NCBI RefSeq assembly: GCF_003573695.1
Contig: NC_039358.1
Span: 233,443,560-233,507,559 of the forward strand
Source of the DNA: Papaver somniferum
Taxonomy: Eukaryota; Streptophyta; Magnoliopsida; Ranunculales; Papaveraceae
DNA: 64,000 nucleotides
Direction: 5' to 3'
Within the stretch, counting starts at the first letter, position 1. Each line of letters starts with the position of its first letter. The notes below the pieces were generated by a model. It ran no database searches and had not been told where the DNA came from. It saw only the letters and a program-made list of their open reading frames with translations. Below, piece by piece: positions 1 to 11,341 of this stretch. The position numbers were made by a program, and so were the translations under genes.

Positions 1-1632
1 TAGGAATTAGGAAGAGCAGTCATGATAATAAAGCCCTGTTCATGAACAGAATCTGGAATATCCACGATAAACCACAATCCATCTGCACCAAACTCTATAG
101 AGAGAAATACCTTAAGCAACAACCTATATTCCAGACTACTATCCAAATACCTACTACTTCCATCCCACAATGAAAACAAATGACATCCCTCGTACCTTTT
201 GTCAAGCAGAATATTTTTCACCGCATAGGAAACGGTTTAAATACACCTATACAAGCTAACTAGATACCTCACTATCAAAACCTTGATTCTTCCCAATGTT
301 ACCATATTCAAACAGTGGCTGATATCATCGACCCTTCCACTTATAACTGGAAACATGACCAACTCTCTAATCTCCCACCTACAACAATCCAACATATAAT
401 CAATATCCACCTTCCAATCAACAACTCCCAGATAAAGTAGTTTGGCCTTTTTCTAAATCAGGAAGGTACACTACCGCTTCTGGATATATTAGTCTAATTC
501 AGCACGATAATCTTGCACAACAAAACCCTATGCCACGCACCAAATTCATATGGAATTTACCATGTCCACCCAAAATTCAGCTTTTCTTGTGGAAAGCAAT
601 CAACGAGGGTCTTCCTACATTCTCTCTCTTACACCACATCAACCTCACCAATTCCAACCTTTGCCCAAGATGCCCACTCCAGAAACAGCAGAACACATGC
701 TGATCCATTGCCAAGTGGCCTTGGACGCTTGGATTAGTTTGTCTAATTACATAACAACAAATCATTTCAATGAAAATAACCAGCTACTTAACTTCACAAA
801 TCAAACCACAATGTCCCAAATTCTGCAAAGTCCATCCACAACTTCAACTATTACTACTTATTGCTATCTCTTGTGGTCCCTTTGGACAACCCGAAATGAG
901 CTTGTTTTCAGAAGAACCGACTCTCAACCTGCGGACATTTTAACAAGATCTATACAACAACACCAAGAATTTGAATGGGAAAAAAGTATTGCCCCTCCAA
1001 TTCTGCCAGGTGAACCACCTACCAGAAGTACTACGAACAACTCCAGGACAAAAGTAACAATTGACGTCGGATGGACCAGATCGGAATCAGATTGGATAAA
1101 TATAAATACAGATGGAGCTGCTAGAGGACACCCGGGATTAGCGGGAGAAGGGTTCATTTGCAGGGATTCCAATGCTCAAACCGTGATTGCCGTTGCTCAG
1201 CCACTAGGAATAACTGATGCCATCACTGCTGAAACTTGGGCAACAGTACTAGCAACAATAACGACAACGGAAAGACAATGGTATAAAGTTTTGTTTGAAA
1301 CGGACTCAGAAAATCTAATGCGCCTAATCAAGACTACTACAGATGCTCCTTGGCATACCTCAGAAATGATTGCAGAAATAAGATATCGAATGAGTCAAAT
1401 ACCAGATTGCAACATCCAACACACCTATCGAGAAGGAAACCAAGATGCATACGGACTGGCAAACTACGCAGCAGATGCTAGCCAAACAGGAAATTACTGC
1501 ACTACAATTTGGGATAGAGCAATCCCACCGTGCATCAATCAAATTCTTTTAAATGACTATAGAGATATTAAATACCCTCGTGTAATTTCCATTTAACTGT
1601 CTATTTAATATTATATACTTCAAAAAAAAAAA
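1..1632 (+). mobile_element. L1-type LINE, 3' portion (cut by window edge)
   Basis: From base 3 the sequence encodes a decayed version of the plant LINE region after the reverse transcriptase palm (GIRKSSHDNKALFMNRIW, matching the usual 'G.GIR....N.ALL.K..WR'). It continues through the zinc-binding zf-RVT segment (C-x2-C, then ETAEHMLIHC) to a C-terminal RNase H domain, and ends in an A run at 1622-1632. The upstream half lies outside the window. Several stops and frame changes between 170 and 700 show that it is dead. No target-site duplication can be tested because the 5' end is missing. Confidence 0.85.
550..1596 (+). pseudogene. LINE ORF2 C-terminus: zf-RVT and RNase H
   Basis: This is the longest open stretch of the LINE. 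It begins inside the zf-RVT zinc-binding region; the true zf-RVT start is in another frame, so the first Met at 550 is not a genuine start. The RNase H (RVT_3) domain fills about residues 178-330. It shows NTDGA (first Asp), the ITAET glutamate, FETDSEN (second Asp) and a late Asp in GNQDAYGLA. In intact plant LINEs this domain degrades the RNA strand during target-primed reverse transcription. The domain is open to the end, but the upstream frameshifts make the protein non-functional. Confidence 0.8.
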
Positions 1633-2400
1633 TAGTGATGGGAAATTCGAGCACCTGGGCCCATGTTACATTTACTTCTTAATTTCATTTTCTTAAACAA
1701 TAGAAATGAAACAAGGTTCCGGCGAGGATTAACGTCGCGAGACTTTTTAGTCAAATGTTAAACTTTACTCCAGCTACACATAGGTCGGACATACCATTTC
1801 AACAGGTAGTTTGGGGGTGTCAGAGTATAACAACTGGTCCACGATATTTTTCTTAATCCACCAACAAGTTGGGAATTAAGAGGGGGAGATGTTTGGATCA
1901 TATAAATATAAAATGGGCTTAATAGGATCTACAACACATTAACCTTAAGCAAGAATATTGGGTCAAGGGTTGGAGTCTAAGTCCATTAAGGTTCAAAATA
2001 CTAATCTGATAACCTTATTAAAGGTGACTACATTCATTGTACCAAAAAAGGTGGATGAGACATTAATTCAAACCAAGAAGTTAGAATTAATATGGACTTG
2101 TATCTAGTCGAAATACATTACTTAACCTGGTCATCCTAAAAGAAGGGAATGAATAAAGGTTAATTGTTGGACCAAGTACATTTTCAAATGTCTAGATACA
2201 TAATTCTGATTCTAATAACGATGAACCTGGAAGATATTTGGTCTAGGTACATCATCAAAATGAATGCAGACAGGTAATTGACTGGATGCATAACCTCTAT
2301 TATCAACAATAAAGGTACAGAATTCTAATCCTTTTCTCTTCACTAAAACCTACTTAGAGCTCCTTACTCATTGTGGCATCGGAGTGTCTTTGCTGGTAGC
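1633..2400. other. Non-coding; possible Copia LTR relic
   Basis: No coding region is visible. A purine tract at about 1877-1890 (AAGAGGGGGAGA) followed by TGTTTGG resembles the polypurine tract and LTR start of plant Copia elements. No second LTR, primer site or pol sequence is present, so this is only a suggestion. Confidence 0.25.
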
Positions 2401-3916
2401 TGGTGTGATGATAAGATGCACACAATATGCTTGCAAGTATACAAGGTCAATATTTGTAATAAAAGAGTGAGTAGGGGTTTGTCCACAGGGAGAGGAGCAT
2501 ATGAGAAGTTTTCCTAGACTAATAAGAGTGGCAATGCACTATGGCAGTGAGCTAAACATGTAACTGATATGAACCAAGGCTTGGAAAGTAAAGCAGCAAA
2601 GAAACAGCTAAAAGAAGCAGCAAATAACCAAGGCTTGGAAGCCAAGGGCAGGTTGAGTTCAGTGCACTGACTTCAGTGCACAATAGCTACAAAATGCAAG
2701 AAAACGAAAGGCAAGAAAAGTAACTGAAATACAAGCATACAGGACTGAAATTAAAAGTGACTGAAATTAAGATTGACTGAAAGAGAAGTGGTGGTAAGCC
2801 AAGGCTTATGATCCACCTTGTGTCCTAATCAAGTGACATGGTCTAGGTTATGTTCAATCCTAAGCATACAACTAGAAATGAAAGAACACCAACTTGCTCA
2901 CTAGTCTACCCCTAGCATTGGCTGTCTTTTGACAGTACAGCCAATCACAGGCTCTATGAGCATTGGCCTCTCTCAATTACACAATCAAAAACAGCAGGGA
3001 AGAACTATCCTAGCTCAATCACACTTGACAGTGCACAAGGCTTCACTGAGCCTTGGCCTGAAACTGATTAGCTCATGCTAACCATGTTTTGGCAACAAAC
3101 ATACATCATATGAGATAAGTTAAACATAAATTGCAGCATATCAAATAACTACAACACATAAGAAAATTGCAACTGAAACATACAAGTACTGAAATTTTCA
3201 GTTCAAAATTTTTTCTCCAATTCTCTACTGGCTAGTCCAGAGAGGTCAATAGTCTCTTTCTAATACCCCCCAACACCCATTTATACCCCATACACATAAT
3301 TTTGGTTTTCCCCAATTTTTCCCAAAGTCAGTAAAATTAGGTTTTGGTGAAAAATTAATTTACCTACTGTTGTGATGAAATTCTCGCTCCATCTCGTCGA
3401 CCCATCCTTCTATTTCTCTTCCTGAGTCATCTCCCGCTCCAATTGCTGCTCTAACATCAACTTATATCTTCAATTTCTCACCTAGGGTTTCAGTCGGCAG
3501 AGATGAAATTGAGGAGATTAGTTGATGTAAACGTGATAGTGATGATGGGTATAGGTAGAGTGATTTGGGGAGAAAATAGTGGAGTGATTTGGGGTGAGGT
3601 GGTTGTGATGGAGACGGACATGGTGGTGGTACGGGGCATGGCGGTTCTGCAGAGGGGGTGATGGGGAGATGGTTCGAAGGAGAAAGGGAAGGGTGCGTTT
3701 GTTTGAGGTGTAGGTGCTCGGTCGCTAGGGTGTGAGGCGAGTGTATCGAGTTTGATGATCTGCGACGCTGAGCCGTGGGATAGGGAGATGAAAGATCAAT
3801 CGGACGGTGAGATGAAGTGAAGCTTGTAGCGACCGCTGGAGGATTATATAATACAACAAAATCAACGACGCCAGATGGAGTTAGGTGTTGTAGTGTAAGG
3901 CGGAGATATCAAACGT
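2401..3916. other. Non-coding repetitive DNA, probable LTR-retrotransposon relic
   Basis: No gene is visible. The text around 2410-2520 (cell-wall-like run 'caagtatacaaggtc' to 'ccacagggag') resembles the LTR-proximal part of non-autonomous gypsy elements. Words of the form AACCAAGGCTTGG recur at 2570-2650 and about 2800. The stretch 3480-3900 is GC-richer with no open frame. It abuts the Athila LTR directly. Confidence 0.3.
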
Positions 3917-4347
3917 TGATGAACAGCAAGGGAGCGACCGTTGGATTCAACAACCATCTAATCTGAAGGCTTGGAATTTCAGCGCGTGTGGTGCTTGGCA
4001 GAGACTTCAGATTTTGATGCTCTATGAAGGAGCGACCATCGGATGCTTCTGGGAACTGATCTGACGGCTGAGAACGGAGGCGCTTTTGTGTGTAGAAAAT
4101 GAGGTTGTGCGCACCATTCTTCGCGGCTTCCTTGCGTAATTTCTCCCGGCTTTTCACTACTTTCTGCTCTTTTCGCTCCGCGACTCATCCGAACTTTTTT
4201 TACCTAAAAATGCAAAATTAATTAATAAAAATATTTATTCTTGAAAACAAAATACGAATATGGGGTAAAATGTAGAATTAATGCATAAAAGATGAGTTAA
4301 ATTGCCAACAAAAAGGGATAAATATATACAATATTTGGCACTCATCA
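3917..4347 (-). repeat. Athila 3' LTR
   Basis: On the minus strand it runs TGATGAGTGCC ... TTCATCA, giving TG...CA ends. It matches the LTR at 10903-11341 almost base for base; differences are a few small indels (near 3993, 4163, 4195-4200 and 4245-4255). The polypurine tract abuts its start at 4348. Confidence 0.9.
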
Positions 4348-4362
4348 AATACCCCCAAACCT
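4348..4362 (-). other. Polypurine tract of the Athila element
   Basis: On the minus strand it reads AGGTTTGGGGGTATT directly before the LTR's TGATGAG. This is the expected site for priming plus-strand DNA synthesis. Confidence 0.8.
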
Positions 4363-4990
4363 GAATTTACTTGTCCTCAAGTAAAACAAAACTAAGGAAA
4401 TCCTAACTATACCACTGTCGCTGGTCTCTCGAATGCATTTAGCGTATGCACTAAGCCTTTTAAACCACTAAGTGTCCCTAGTGGACGAGTTGAAGTCTCG
4501 TGAAGGTTTGCTTAGAACGTACCTACAAAGTTCTAGGTCAAAATATAAGCTCAGATTCCATCAAATGTGACATGTGCAAAACAGTTAAGCTCACAGCAAA
4601 ATGGAGATGTCAATCTAGCTATCGAAGGCACAATCCTAGCACTGATAACAAAAAAAAGACATGTGATAAGAGTGTAAAGTGTATCTACACATGTGTAAAG
4701 AAAGATCTGAAGTCATGACTACTAATCACCAAGAGATAGTTTTCTCAGGCTAAGAACTGAGGTCGAAATCTAGCTAGCTGTCCGGACTTTACGAGAATTG
4801 TGAATGAGTTGGAGGTATTTCACAATTACTCGCGTTGTACATCAATGGCATACACCCTCCTTGCTTACAACACAAAAACAAAAAGATGACTATTTACATG
4901 ACTCTATTTACATTGACTATTCTCTTTTTATTTTTGGAACAAGAGATGATGGAATTGATAAATACTTGATTTTTTTTTTGTATTTTTCTG

Positions 4991-5022
<32 letters not shown>

Positions 5023-5889
5023 GAACAAAGAAACACTTTTGATACATATACAAAAGGAAATAAAAAATTACATGACACTTTGCAAGAGGTAGCCCTTTTT
5101 GATGCACCCAGTTAAATTCGATGGTTGTCTTTCTTAATGTAACCTCCACTTCTATCCCAACCAACCAAAGAACAAGCTAGTCCAGTTTCGTTCAGTATTC
5201 TAAAGTGATTGGCAATCGTAACTTCCTATCCAACACCTTGAAGATCGAGGCCATACATGTATTGGTAGATCGTGCGCGTGCAAATTTCTTATCACTATGT
5301 GAATTGTGCTAGAATCAGGGTGCCTAAATATCTAGACTAAGACTCCTAATAAAAATACATATTTGCACAAGAGTCAACATTTCAAGGTAAATGAGCTCCA
5401 TTTTTATGATTTTTTCATTTTTTAATTTTTTTAATTTTGATTTTTCAATTTTTTTTGGAATTTTTCAATTTTTTCAAAAAAGAAGGAGTTCGTTTTCAAT
5501 TATGGCAAATTATCATGGTATCTACTCTATACCCCCAAACCTAAACTAAACATTGTCCTCAATGTTTCAAAATATGGAAAGAATTATAAAACAATATATG
5601 AAGAGGAACATGCTGAGTAGAGTAAAAGGAGAGAGAATACCCGATTGTACGGAGCTCGATTAAAACTCCGTTATTTCAAGGCAAAAATCCATCATATTAG
5701 CAGTCACAATGGATGAGCACAAAATATATACAAAAGGAAATTTAACTAACACATTATCTACAAGAAAATTTGGTTTTTAATGGGATTGGACTTTTGGAAA
5801 AATTTGGTTTTGTCGGGAAAAAGAAAATTTTGGTTTTTAGGGAAACATTTGGAAAACTGTTTGGTTATTTAGGGAAAGAGTGGACCAGT
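4363..5889 (-). other. Athila 3' non-coding region between integrase and LTR
   Basis: About 1.5 kb lies between the end of integrase and the 3' LTR. In Athila elements this is where an env-like frame may sit. Only a 78-codon minus-strand frame (5164-4928) with a weakly conserved start is seen; no envelope-like protein is recognisable. It contains a T29 run (4994-5022) and, at 5528-5568, a second copy of the TTGAGGACAA...GTTTGGGGGTAT box that also precedes the LTR. Confidence 0.6.
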
Positions 5890-6767
5890 TTAGTCCACAT
5901 AGACTGGGTCCTCCAGGTCGGTTGTTTCAATGTCGGGTGGAAATGGCTCAAGGAATGGCTTTAATCTCTGCCCGTTGACTTTGAAAACGTTCTTGTTGGA
6001 GACATCCTCCAACTCTACAGCTCCATGAGGAAAAACTGTGCGTACTAGGTACGGACCCTTCCATCTGGAACGCAGTTTTCCTGGAAAAAGATGTAATCGG
6101 GAGTCATACAGCAAGACTTTCTGACCAGGAGTGAAGGATTTGCGCAGAATACGCTTGTCATGAAATATCTTCATCTTCTGCTTGTACAGCTTGGCACTGT
6201 CATAAGCCTCATTTCTCAATCTTCCAACTCGTTGAGTTGAAGTTTCCTTTGAATTCCAGCTTCGTCCAGAGAAAAGTTCAGCTCTTTGATTGCCCAGTAG
6301 GCACGATGTTCTAATTCCACAGGTAGATGGCACGGCTTTCCATACACTAGACGATAGGGGGACATGCCAATTGGTGTCTTATAAGCTGTTCTATAGGCCC
6401 AAAGCATCATTCAATCTCAATGACCAATCTTTCCTGGACGGGTTGACCGTCTTCTCCAGAATGTGCTTAATTTCCCTATTAGACACTTCCACTTGTCCAC
6501 TAGTCTGAGGGTGGTACGGAGTAGCAACCTTGTGAGTTATGCCATACTTGCGTACTAAAGACTCAAAGTACTTGTTACGAAAATGTGAACCGCCGTCACT
6601 GATGATAGCTCTAGGGGTACCAAAACGTGAAATATGTTCTCTTTTAGAAATGAAAGTACCACCTTGTGGTCATTTGTTCTGGTTGCTATGGCTTCTACCC
6701 ACTTAGAAACGTAATCAACTGCGACTAGGATGTACAACTTGCTGTCAGACATGGGAAATGGACCCAT
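5890..6767 (-). pseudogene. Athila integrase, C-terminal two thirds
   Basis: Read on the minus strand, the core starts at [19 protein letters not shown], whose Asp is the first catalytic residue of the DDE triad. It runs on to [30 protein letters not shown] and the C-terminal chromatin/GPY-like part (FPGKLRSRWKGPYLVRT). The three overlapping open stretches (6767-6555, 6410-6216, 6333-5890) are in different frames. The HHCC zinc-binding N-terminus is missing, removed with the RT/RNase H deletion just upstream. Integrase would insert the cDNA into the host chromosome; this copy cannot encode a working one. Confidence 0.85.
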
Positions 6768-6772
6768 GAAGT

Positions 6773-7366
6773 CTATCCCCCAAAATCAAAAATCTCCACA
6801 ATCAAAATGGGGTTATAACCGGAAAAGCCATCTAGAAAACAGTAGTGACTGTGTCCAGACACACGTTCTAGCATTTGGTCAATGAAAGGGAGCGGGAAGT
6901 GATCCTTCCTTGTTACTGTGTTCAACTTCCTGTAGTCGATGCATACTCGCCATCCTGTGATTGTACGAGTAGGGACTAATTCATTCTTGTCGTTCTGAAC
7001 AACAGTAATGCCTGACTTCTTAGGCACAACTTGAATGGGACTAACCCATTTGCTATCGGGAATTGGGTATATGATACCCGCATCAAGTAGTTTCAGGATC
7101 TCTCCTTTGACTACATCTCTCATGTTAGGATTAAGTCTCCTTTGCATTTCCCTCGATGGTTTGGCATTCTCTTCAAGGTTAATGTGGTGCATGCAAATGG
7201 TGGGACTAATTCCTTTGAGATCTGAGATGGTCCATCCTAAGGCCTCTTTGTGTTCCTTAAGTACTTCTAAAAGCTTACTTTCCTGTTCCGTGTCTAAACA
7301 TGATGAAATAATGACAGGTAAAGTATCAGAAGAACCTAGGAATGCGTACTTCAACGTACTAGGCAA
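6773..7366 (-). pseudogene. Athila reverse transcriptase, N-terminal half
   Basis: A 197-codon open stretch carries the RT finger and palm start: VPKKSGITVVQNDKNELVP, TRTITGWRVCIDYRKLN, HFPLPFIDQMLER, then YCFLDGFSGYN with the first catalytic Asp of the palm. The sequence then jumps to integrase through a novel junction (DFGG at about 6780). The YxDD box, the rest of the palm, RNase H and the integrase N-terminus are therefore absent. Reverse transcriptase activity is lost. Confidence 0.88.
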
Positions 7367-8025
7367 TTTTCAATTCAAGCTTGGGTGGCTCAACAATGGA
7401 TGGAATAAGCTTGGAATCAGAGAATAGGGGTTGTTCCACTTCATATTTCCTTTCAGTGACGTCCATTTGAGGTACAGATTCGAGCAGAGATAGGACGTCA
7501 CTACAGTATGCATCATCATAGAAATCAGGGTTAAAGTTCTCCATACATGCTTGAAAGGGGTCAACGGATAGAATGTTAGTCAACGAATCTTGCATTAATC
7601 CTTCAATCATATTAACTTCATGTACATCATCATCATCAAGATTCACAGGTTGTTGACTAATATCGAACACATTCAATTCTACCGTCATGTTACCAAAAGA
7701 CAGTTTTAACACTCCATTCCGACAGTTGATGATCGCGTTGGACGTAGCCAAGAAAGGACGTCCTAAGATGACAGGAATGTGACAGTCTGGGTTTTGTACA
7801 GGTTGAGTGTCTAAGACAATGAAGTCTACGGGAAAATAGAATTTGTCAACCTTGATCAAAACATCTTCACCACTCCACGAGGAATCTTGACAGATCGGTC
7901 TGCCAGTTGTAGAGTGATAGATGTTGGTTTCAACTCCCCAAGACCTAACTGCTCATAAACAGAATATGGCAGTAGGTTAACACTTGCACCTAGGTCTAAT
8001 AACGCTTTATTGACCGTGTGTTCTC
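7359..8025 (-). pseudogene. Athila protease region and protease-RT linker
   Basis: The minus-strand frame 7859-7359 contains the C-terminal part of the retropepsin domain, with VILGRPFLATSNAIINC, the typical 'ILGRPFL.T..A.I' flap and dimer region. An acidic linker to RT follows. The upstream part with the active-site Asp should lie near 8000-7880 but is broken by frame changes, and no clean D-T/S-G triad is seen. In active elements this protease cuts Gag-Pol. Confidence 0.7.
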
Positions 8026-9894
8026 CTATAGTGCAAGAAATTGTTGGACATCCTGGATCCCTAAACTTGGGTGGAGTTTGTTCAGAATGATGGAACTCAC
8101 CTGCTCAGCTAAGAAAGCACGTTTTTGCACATTGAGCTTGCGCTTTTGAGTACACAAGTCTTTGAGGAATTTGGCATAAGCAGGGATTTGCTTGATTGCT
8201 TCAAGAAAAGGAATGTTGATGTTGACTCTCTTGAACAGATCTAACATCTCATTGTAATGGGTACTTTTCTGTTGATAGATCAATCTTTGAGGAAATGGAG
8301 CAACAGGAAGATGAGTTGGCAAAGGGACATTCACAGCAGTAGAATTGTCAGATTTTCCAACTTGCTCAGATTCTTTGGTTTTCTGGGGTTGTGGAGACAC
8401 GTGGAATTTGTATCAGACTCATTAGGTTCGCCTACGTTGTTCTCGATGACTTTACCACTTCGGAGGGTGGTAATGGCATGGATTTGATCAGGTGAGGTTT
8501 CAGTGCAGGATGTTGTGCCTGTTTGAAATATCCTCTTTGGATTTTGTTGGGGTTGGCTCGGAAGTTTACCCTTTTCTCTCTCACATATTTGATCCATCTT
8601 TTGATCTAGATTTTTCTGACTTTGCATCAAACTCTGGAACATTTCCTCTAAGGTGGATAATCTCTTGTCGGTATTTGTTGAGGATATGATTGTTGTTGAG
8701 AGTTTGATTGTTGTTGAGGGTTTCTCGGGTGTTGATAACCTTGATTGTTCTGATATCCCTGATTGTTTTGATAGCTCTGATTGGGTTGAGATGGTCCTCC
8801 TTGAGTGGGTCCTTTTGACCATGAAAAGTTAGGGTGGTTTCTCCATCCTGGATTGTAGGTCTGTGAATAAGGGTTATGCTCTGGTTTTGAAACATGGCAT
8901 GTGCCTGTTCAAGCCTAGACTCCTGGACTGCAAGCAAATCTGGACAATTTTGGAATTGATGGTTGGGGTCGTTACAAGCAGCACAAACAGATGAAGCGAC
9001 ATGTTCTCGGAGAGTAGTGGTGGAAGGTTTTGAATTTTTATGTAGTTCTAACTCTTCTAATCTCCTAACTATTGATGCCATGTTTGCTCTACCCTCAAAA
9101 TCCGCTTCAATCCTAAAAGCCTTTGCTTCGGATGTAGTCTTTCTGGTTTCACGGATGGATTCCCACTGTTGCGTCTTTTCAGCTACTTCAATAAGAAGTC
9201 CCAAGACGCGTCAGCAGTTTTATCTACGAATAGACCATTACACATCGACTCAACCGTTGTTCGGGTGGACACATCTAGACCTTCATACAAAATTTGCACA
9301 AGTCTCCATTTTTCAAAACCATGATGGGGACATTGGAGCAATAATTCATTGAATCTCTCCAGGTATCTAGCTAAGGTCTCACCTTCTAATTGCACAAAGC
9401 TATTCAGACTTTGACGAATTGTCGCAGTCTTGTGGTTCGGGAAAAACTTTTTGAAAAACTCCTTTATGAGGTCATCCCATGTCATGATGGATTGAGGCTG
9501 TAAAGCATAGAGCCAGGCCTTTGCCTTATCTTTCAGGGAAAAGGAAAAAGCCTTAACTTCAGGGTTTCGTCGGTCATTTGAGTGAAACGCAGAGTTCCAC
9601 AAATTTCCTCGAATTCTCTCACGTGGTGGTACGGGTTTTCATTCTCAACACCTCTAAAAATAGGAAGCATCTGTATTGTGCTAGATTTCAGCTCATAATG
9701 GCCATTAGCCTCGGGCAGCAAATACAAGAAGGTTGACTGGCTCTAGTTGGGTACATATAATCCTTGAGGGTACGTGGTTCTCCCATTGTTTCTGGTTGAT
9801 CTGGACTGTCTCCCTCAGAACTTAGAATTTCGATAGGTTCGTCTGGGTTAATTCTAACAAGTCTGTTTGTCTGGTCTCTGTAGGTCACAATCAT
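8026..9894 (-). pseudogene. Athila gag
   Basis: The likely start is the Met at 9894. The capsid (Retrotrans_gag) region lies at 9602-9183, with SLKDKAKAWLYALQPQSI, TWDDLIKEFFKKFFPNHKT and QLEGETLARYLERFNELL. A CCHC zinc knuckle (CAACNDPNHQFQNC) follows at about 8985-8944. A coiled, Asn/Thr-rich stretch and a Pro-rich region lead towards the protease. At least five open stretches in different frames are needed to cover it (9894-9688, 9727-9533, 9602-9183, 9204-8581, 8822-8331, 8400-8026), so the reading frame is broken repeatedly. Gag would assemble the virus-like particle. Confidence 0.85.
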
Positions 9895-10076
9895 GTCCTA
9901 GTAGGTACCTTAACTAACATGTTGGTCAGACAGAGCAATCGGAAACAATTTGGCCACAAGGGTTATGAAGATTTGGTTTTGAATGGGTTTTGGTTTAAAG
10001 AAGGGTTTTGTTTTTGGTTTAAAAATTTTGGGTTTTTGAAAATTTTGAACTAAACCTAGCATAAATTATCACAACT

Positions 10077-10079
<3 letters not shown>

Positions 10080-10171
<92 letters not shown>
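10080..10171. repeat. Poly-A homopolymer tract
   Basis: 92 consecutive A on the plus strand, so poly-T in the orientation of the Athila element. It is followed by A-rich sequence to 10215. Confidence 0.95.
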
Positions 10172-10173
<2 letters not shown>

Positions 10174-10419
10174 ATTACAATCCCAAAAAGAAAAAAAAAA
10201 GAAAAAGAAAATAAAAATTATTACAATCCCAAATAAATAATTAAATTAATTATTACAAGCCCAAATTTGAATTTAAATGAGGCCCAAGTGGGTTAACTCA
10301 TGGGTTAGGCTTACTTGTTTTTGGAGGGAAGCCCAAAAATAGGCTTTTAGTCCCCTTTTAGTTGCACAGCCCAGTTGGCTTTATGATCGTCCTAAGCAGC
10401 TCACGTCCAAGCCCAGCAG

Positions 10420-10862
10420 CAACAGGTGGAGCAGAGCCCAGCAGCAGCAGCAACGAAGCCCAGCTGAAGTTGCAAGCCCAAGAGCAGTTGAGGTTACTGA
10501 GCCCAGCTCAGTTGGTTCAAGCCCAGTTCAGAGATTGTTGCACAAGCCCAGCAGAAGAGGTTGGCAGCAGGCCTGGCAGCAGCTTTGCAGCTTCAGTTGG
10601 CAGCAGTTGGCAGCAAGTTGGCAGCAGTTGGCAGCAAGCTTGGCAACAGCAACAGCTTGGCAGCAGCAGCTTCTCAGCAGCTTCAGCAACACTTGCAGCA
10701 GCAGAGCAACACTTGCAGTTGCAGCAGCAACAGCACCAGCAGAGCAGCAGCTTCACAGCAGCTTCAGTTGGCAGCAAGTTGGCAGAAGCAACAGCAACAG
10801 CAGCAACAGTAGCTTGGCAGCAGCAGCTCCACACCAGCAGCAGCAGCAGCTTGAAAACTTCA
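10420..10862. repeat. CAG/CAA-rich low-complexity tract
   Basis: Dense imperfect CAGCAG, TTGGCAGCAG and GCTTCAGC units, for example TTGGCAGCAG repeated near 10600-10630. All frames translate to Gln/Ala/Ser/Leu-rich strings. It lies in the untranslated leader of the Athila element. Confidence 0.85.
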
Positions 10863-10880
10863 AAAAGATGGCAGCCAGCT

Positions 10881-10897
10881 CCCCGGCAGCGGCGCCA
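10881..10897 (-). other. Primer-binding site, tRNA-Asp type
   Basis: On the minus strand TGGCGCCGCTGCCGGGG, complementary to the 3' end (with CCA) of plant tRNA-Asp apart from one position. It lies 5 bases past the CA end of the 5' LTR, as expected for Athila elements. Confidence 0.8.
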
Positions 10898-10902
10898 AAC
10901 GT

Positions 10903-11341
10903 TGATGAACAGCAAGGGAGCGACCGTTGGATTCAACAACCATCTAATCTGAAGGCTTGGAATTTCAGCGCTGTGGTGCTTGGCAGAGACTTCAGATTTT
11001 GATGCTCTATGAAGGAGCGACCATCGGATGCTTCTGGGAACTGATCTGACGGCTGAGAACGGAGGCGCTTTTGTGTGTAGAAAATGAGGTTGTGCGCACC
11101 ATTCTTCGCGGCTTCCTTGCGTAATTTCTCCCGGCTTTTCACTACTTTTCTGCTCTTTTCGCTCCGCGACTCATCCGAACTTTATTTATTACCTAAAAAT
11201 GCAAAATTAATTAATAAAAATATTTATTCTTGAAAACAATGAAAATACAGAATATGGGGTAAAATGTAGAATTAATGCATAAAAGATGAGTTAAATTGCC
11301 AACAAAAAGGGATAAATATATACAATATTTGGCACTCATCA
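10903..11341 (-). repeat. Athila 5' LTR
   Basis: 439 bp with TG...CA ends on the minus strand. Near-identical partner of 3917-4347. The 8-bp length difference comes from small indels in T- and A-rich stretches. Confidence 0.9.

Larger units (their letters stand above)
9895..10880 (-). other. Athila 5' leader, non-coding
   Basis: Region between the primer-binding site and gag on the minus strand. It holds a 92-base A run (plus strand), a short duplicated block (ATTATTACAATCCCAAA, twice between 10171 and 10232) and a CAG/GCTGCTG-rich tract. Plus-strand frames here give Gln/Ala/Ser-rich products and are not believed to be genes. Confidence 0.6.
3917..11341 (-). mobile_element. Ty3/gypsy retrotransposon, Athila lineage, defective
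   Basis: This is a complete-ended LTR retrotransposon read on the minus strand. It has a 5' LTR (11341-10903), a tRNA-Asp-type primer site (10897-10881), a leader with CAG-rich and poly-A parts, gag, protease, a partial reverse transcriptase, a partial integrase, a non-coding 3' region, a polypurine tract (4362-4348) and a 3' LTR (4347-3917). Lineage is assigned from gag, RT (ITVVxNDKNELVPTRT, GWRVCIDYRKLN) and integrase ([17 protein letters not shown]) motifs typical of Athila. RT palm C-half, RNase H and integrase N-terminus are missing at about 6780. No matching 5-bp target duplication is seen: flanks read aacgt on the left and gtagc on the right. Confidence 0.9.

Noticed and set aside
3912..3916. 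AACGT before the left LTR as a target-site duplication of the Athila element
   Set aside because: The same bases precede the right LTR's inner edge (AAACGT next to the primer site) and the outer right flank is GTAGC, so it is not a target duplication.
4804..5115. 103-codon plus-strand frame with a poly-Phe run
   Set aside because: The Phe run is simply the T29 homopolymer.
5770..5964. 64-codon plus-strand frame rich in Phe/Gly/Leu
   Set aside because: Low complexity at the edge of the Athila 3' region; the real coding strand there is minus.
10362..11002. Long Gln/Ala/Ser-rich plus-strand frames
   Set aside because: They arise from a CAG-rich tract in the untranslated leader of the Athila element and differ in every frame; no domain or start context supports a gene.
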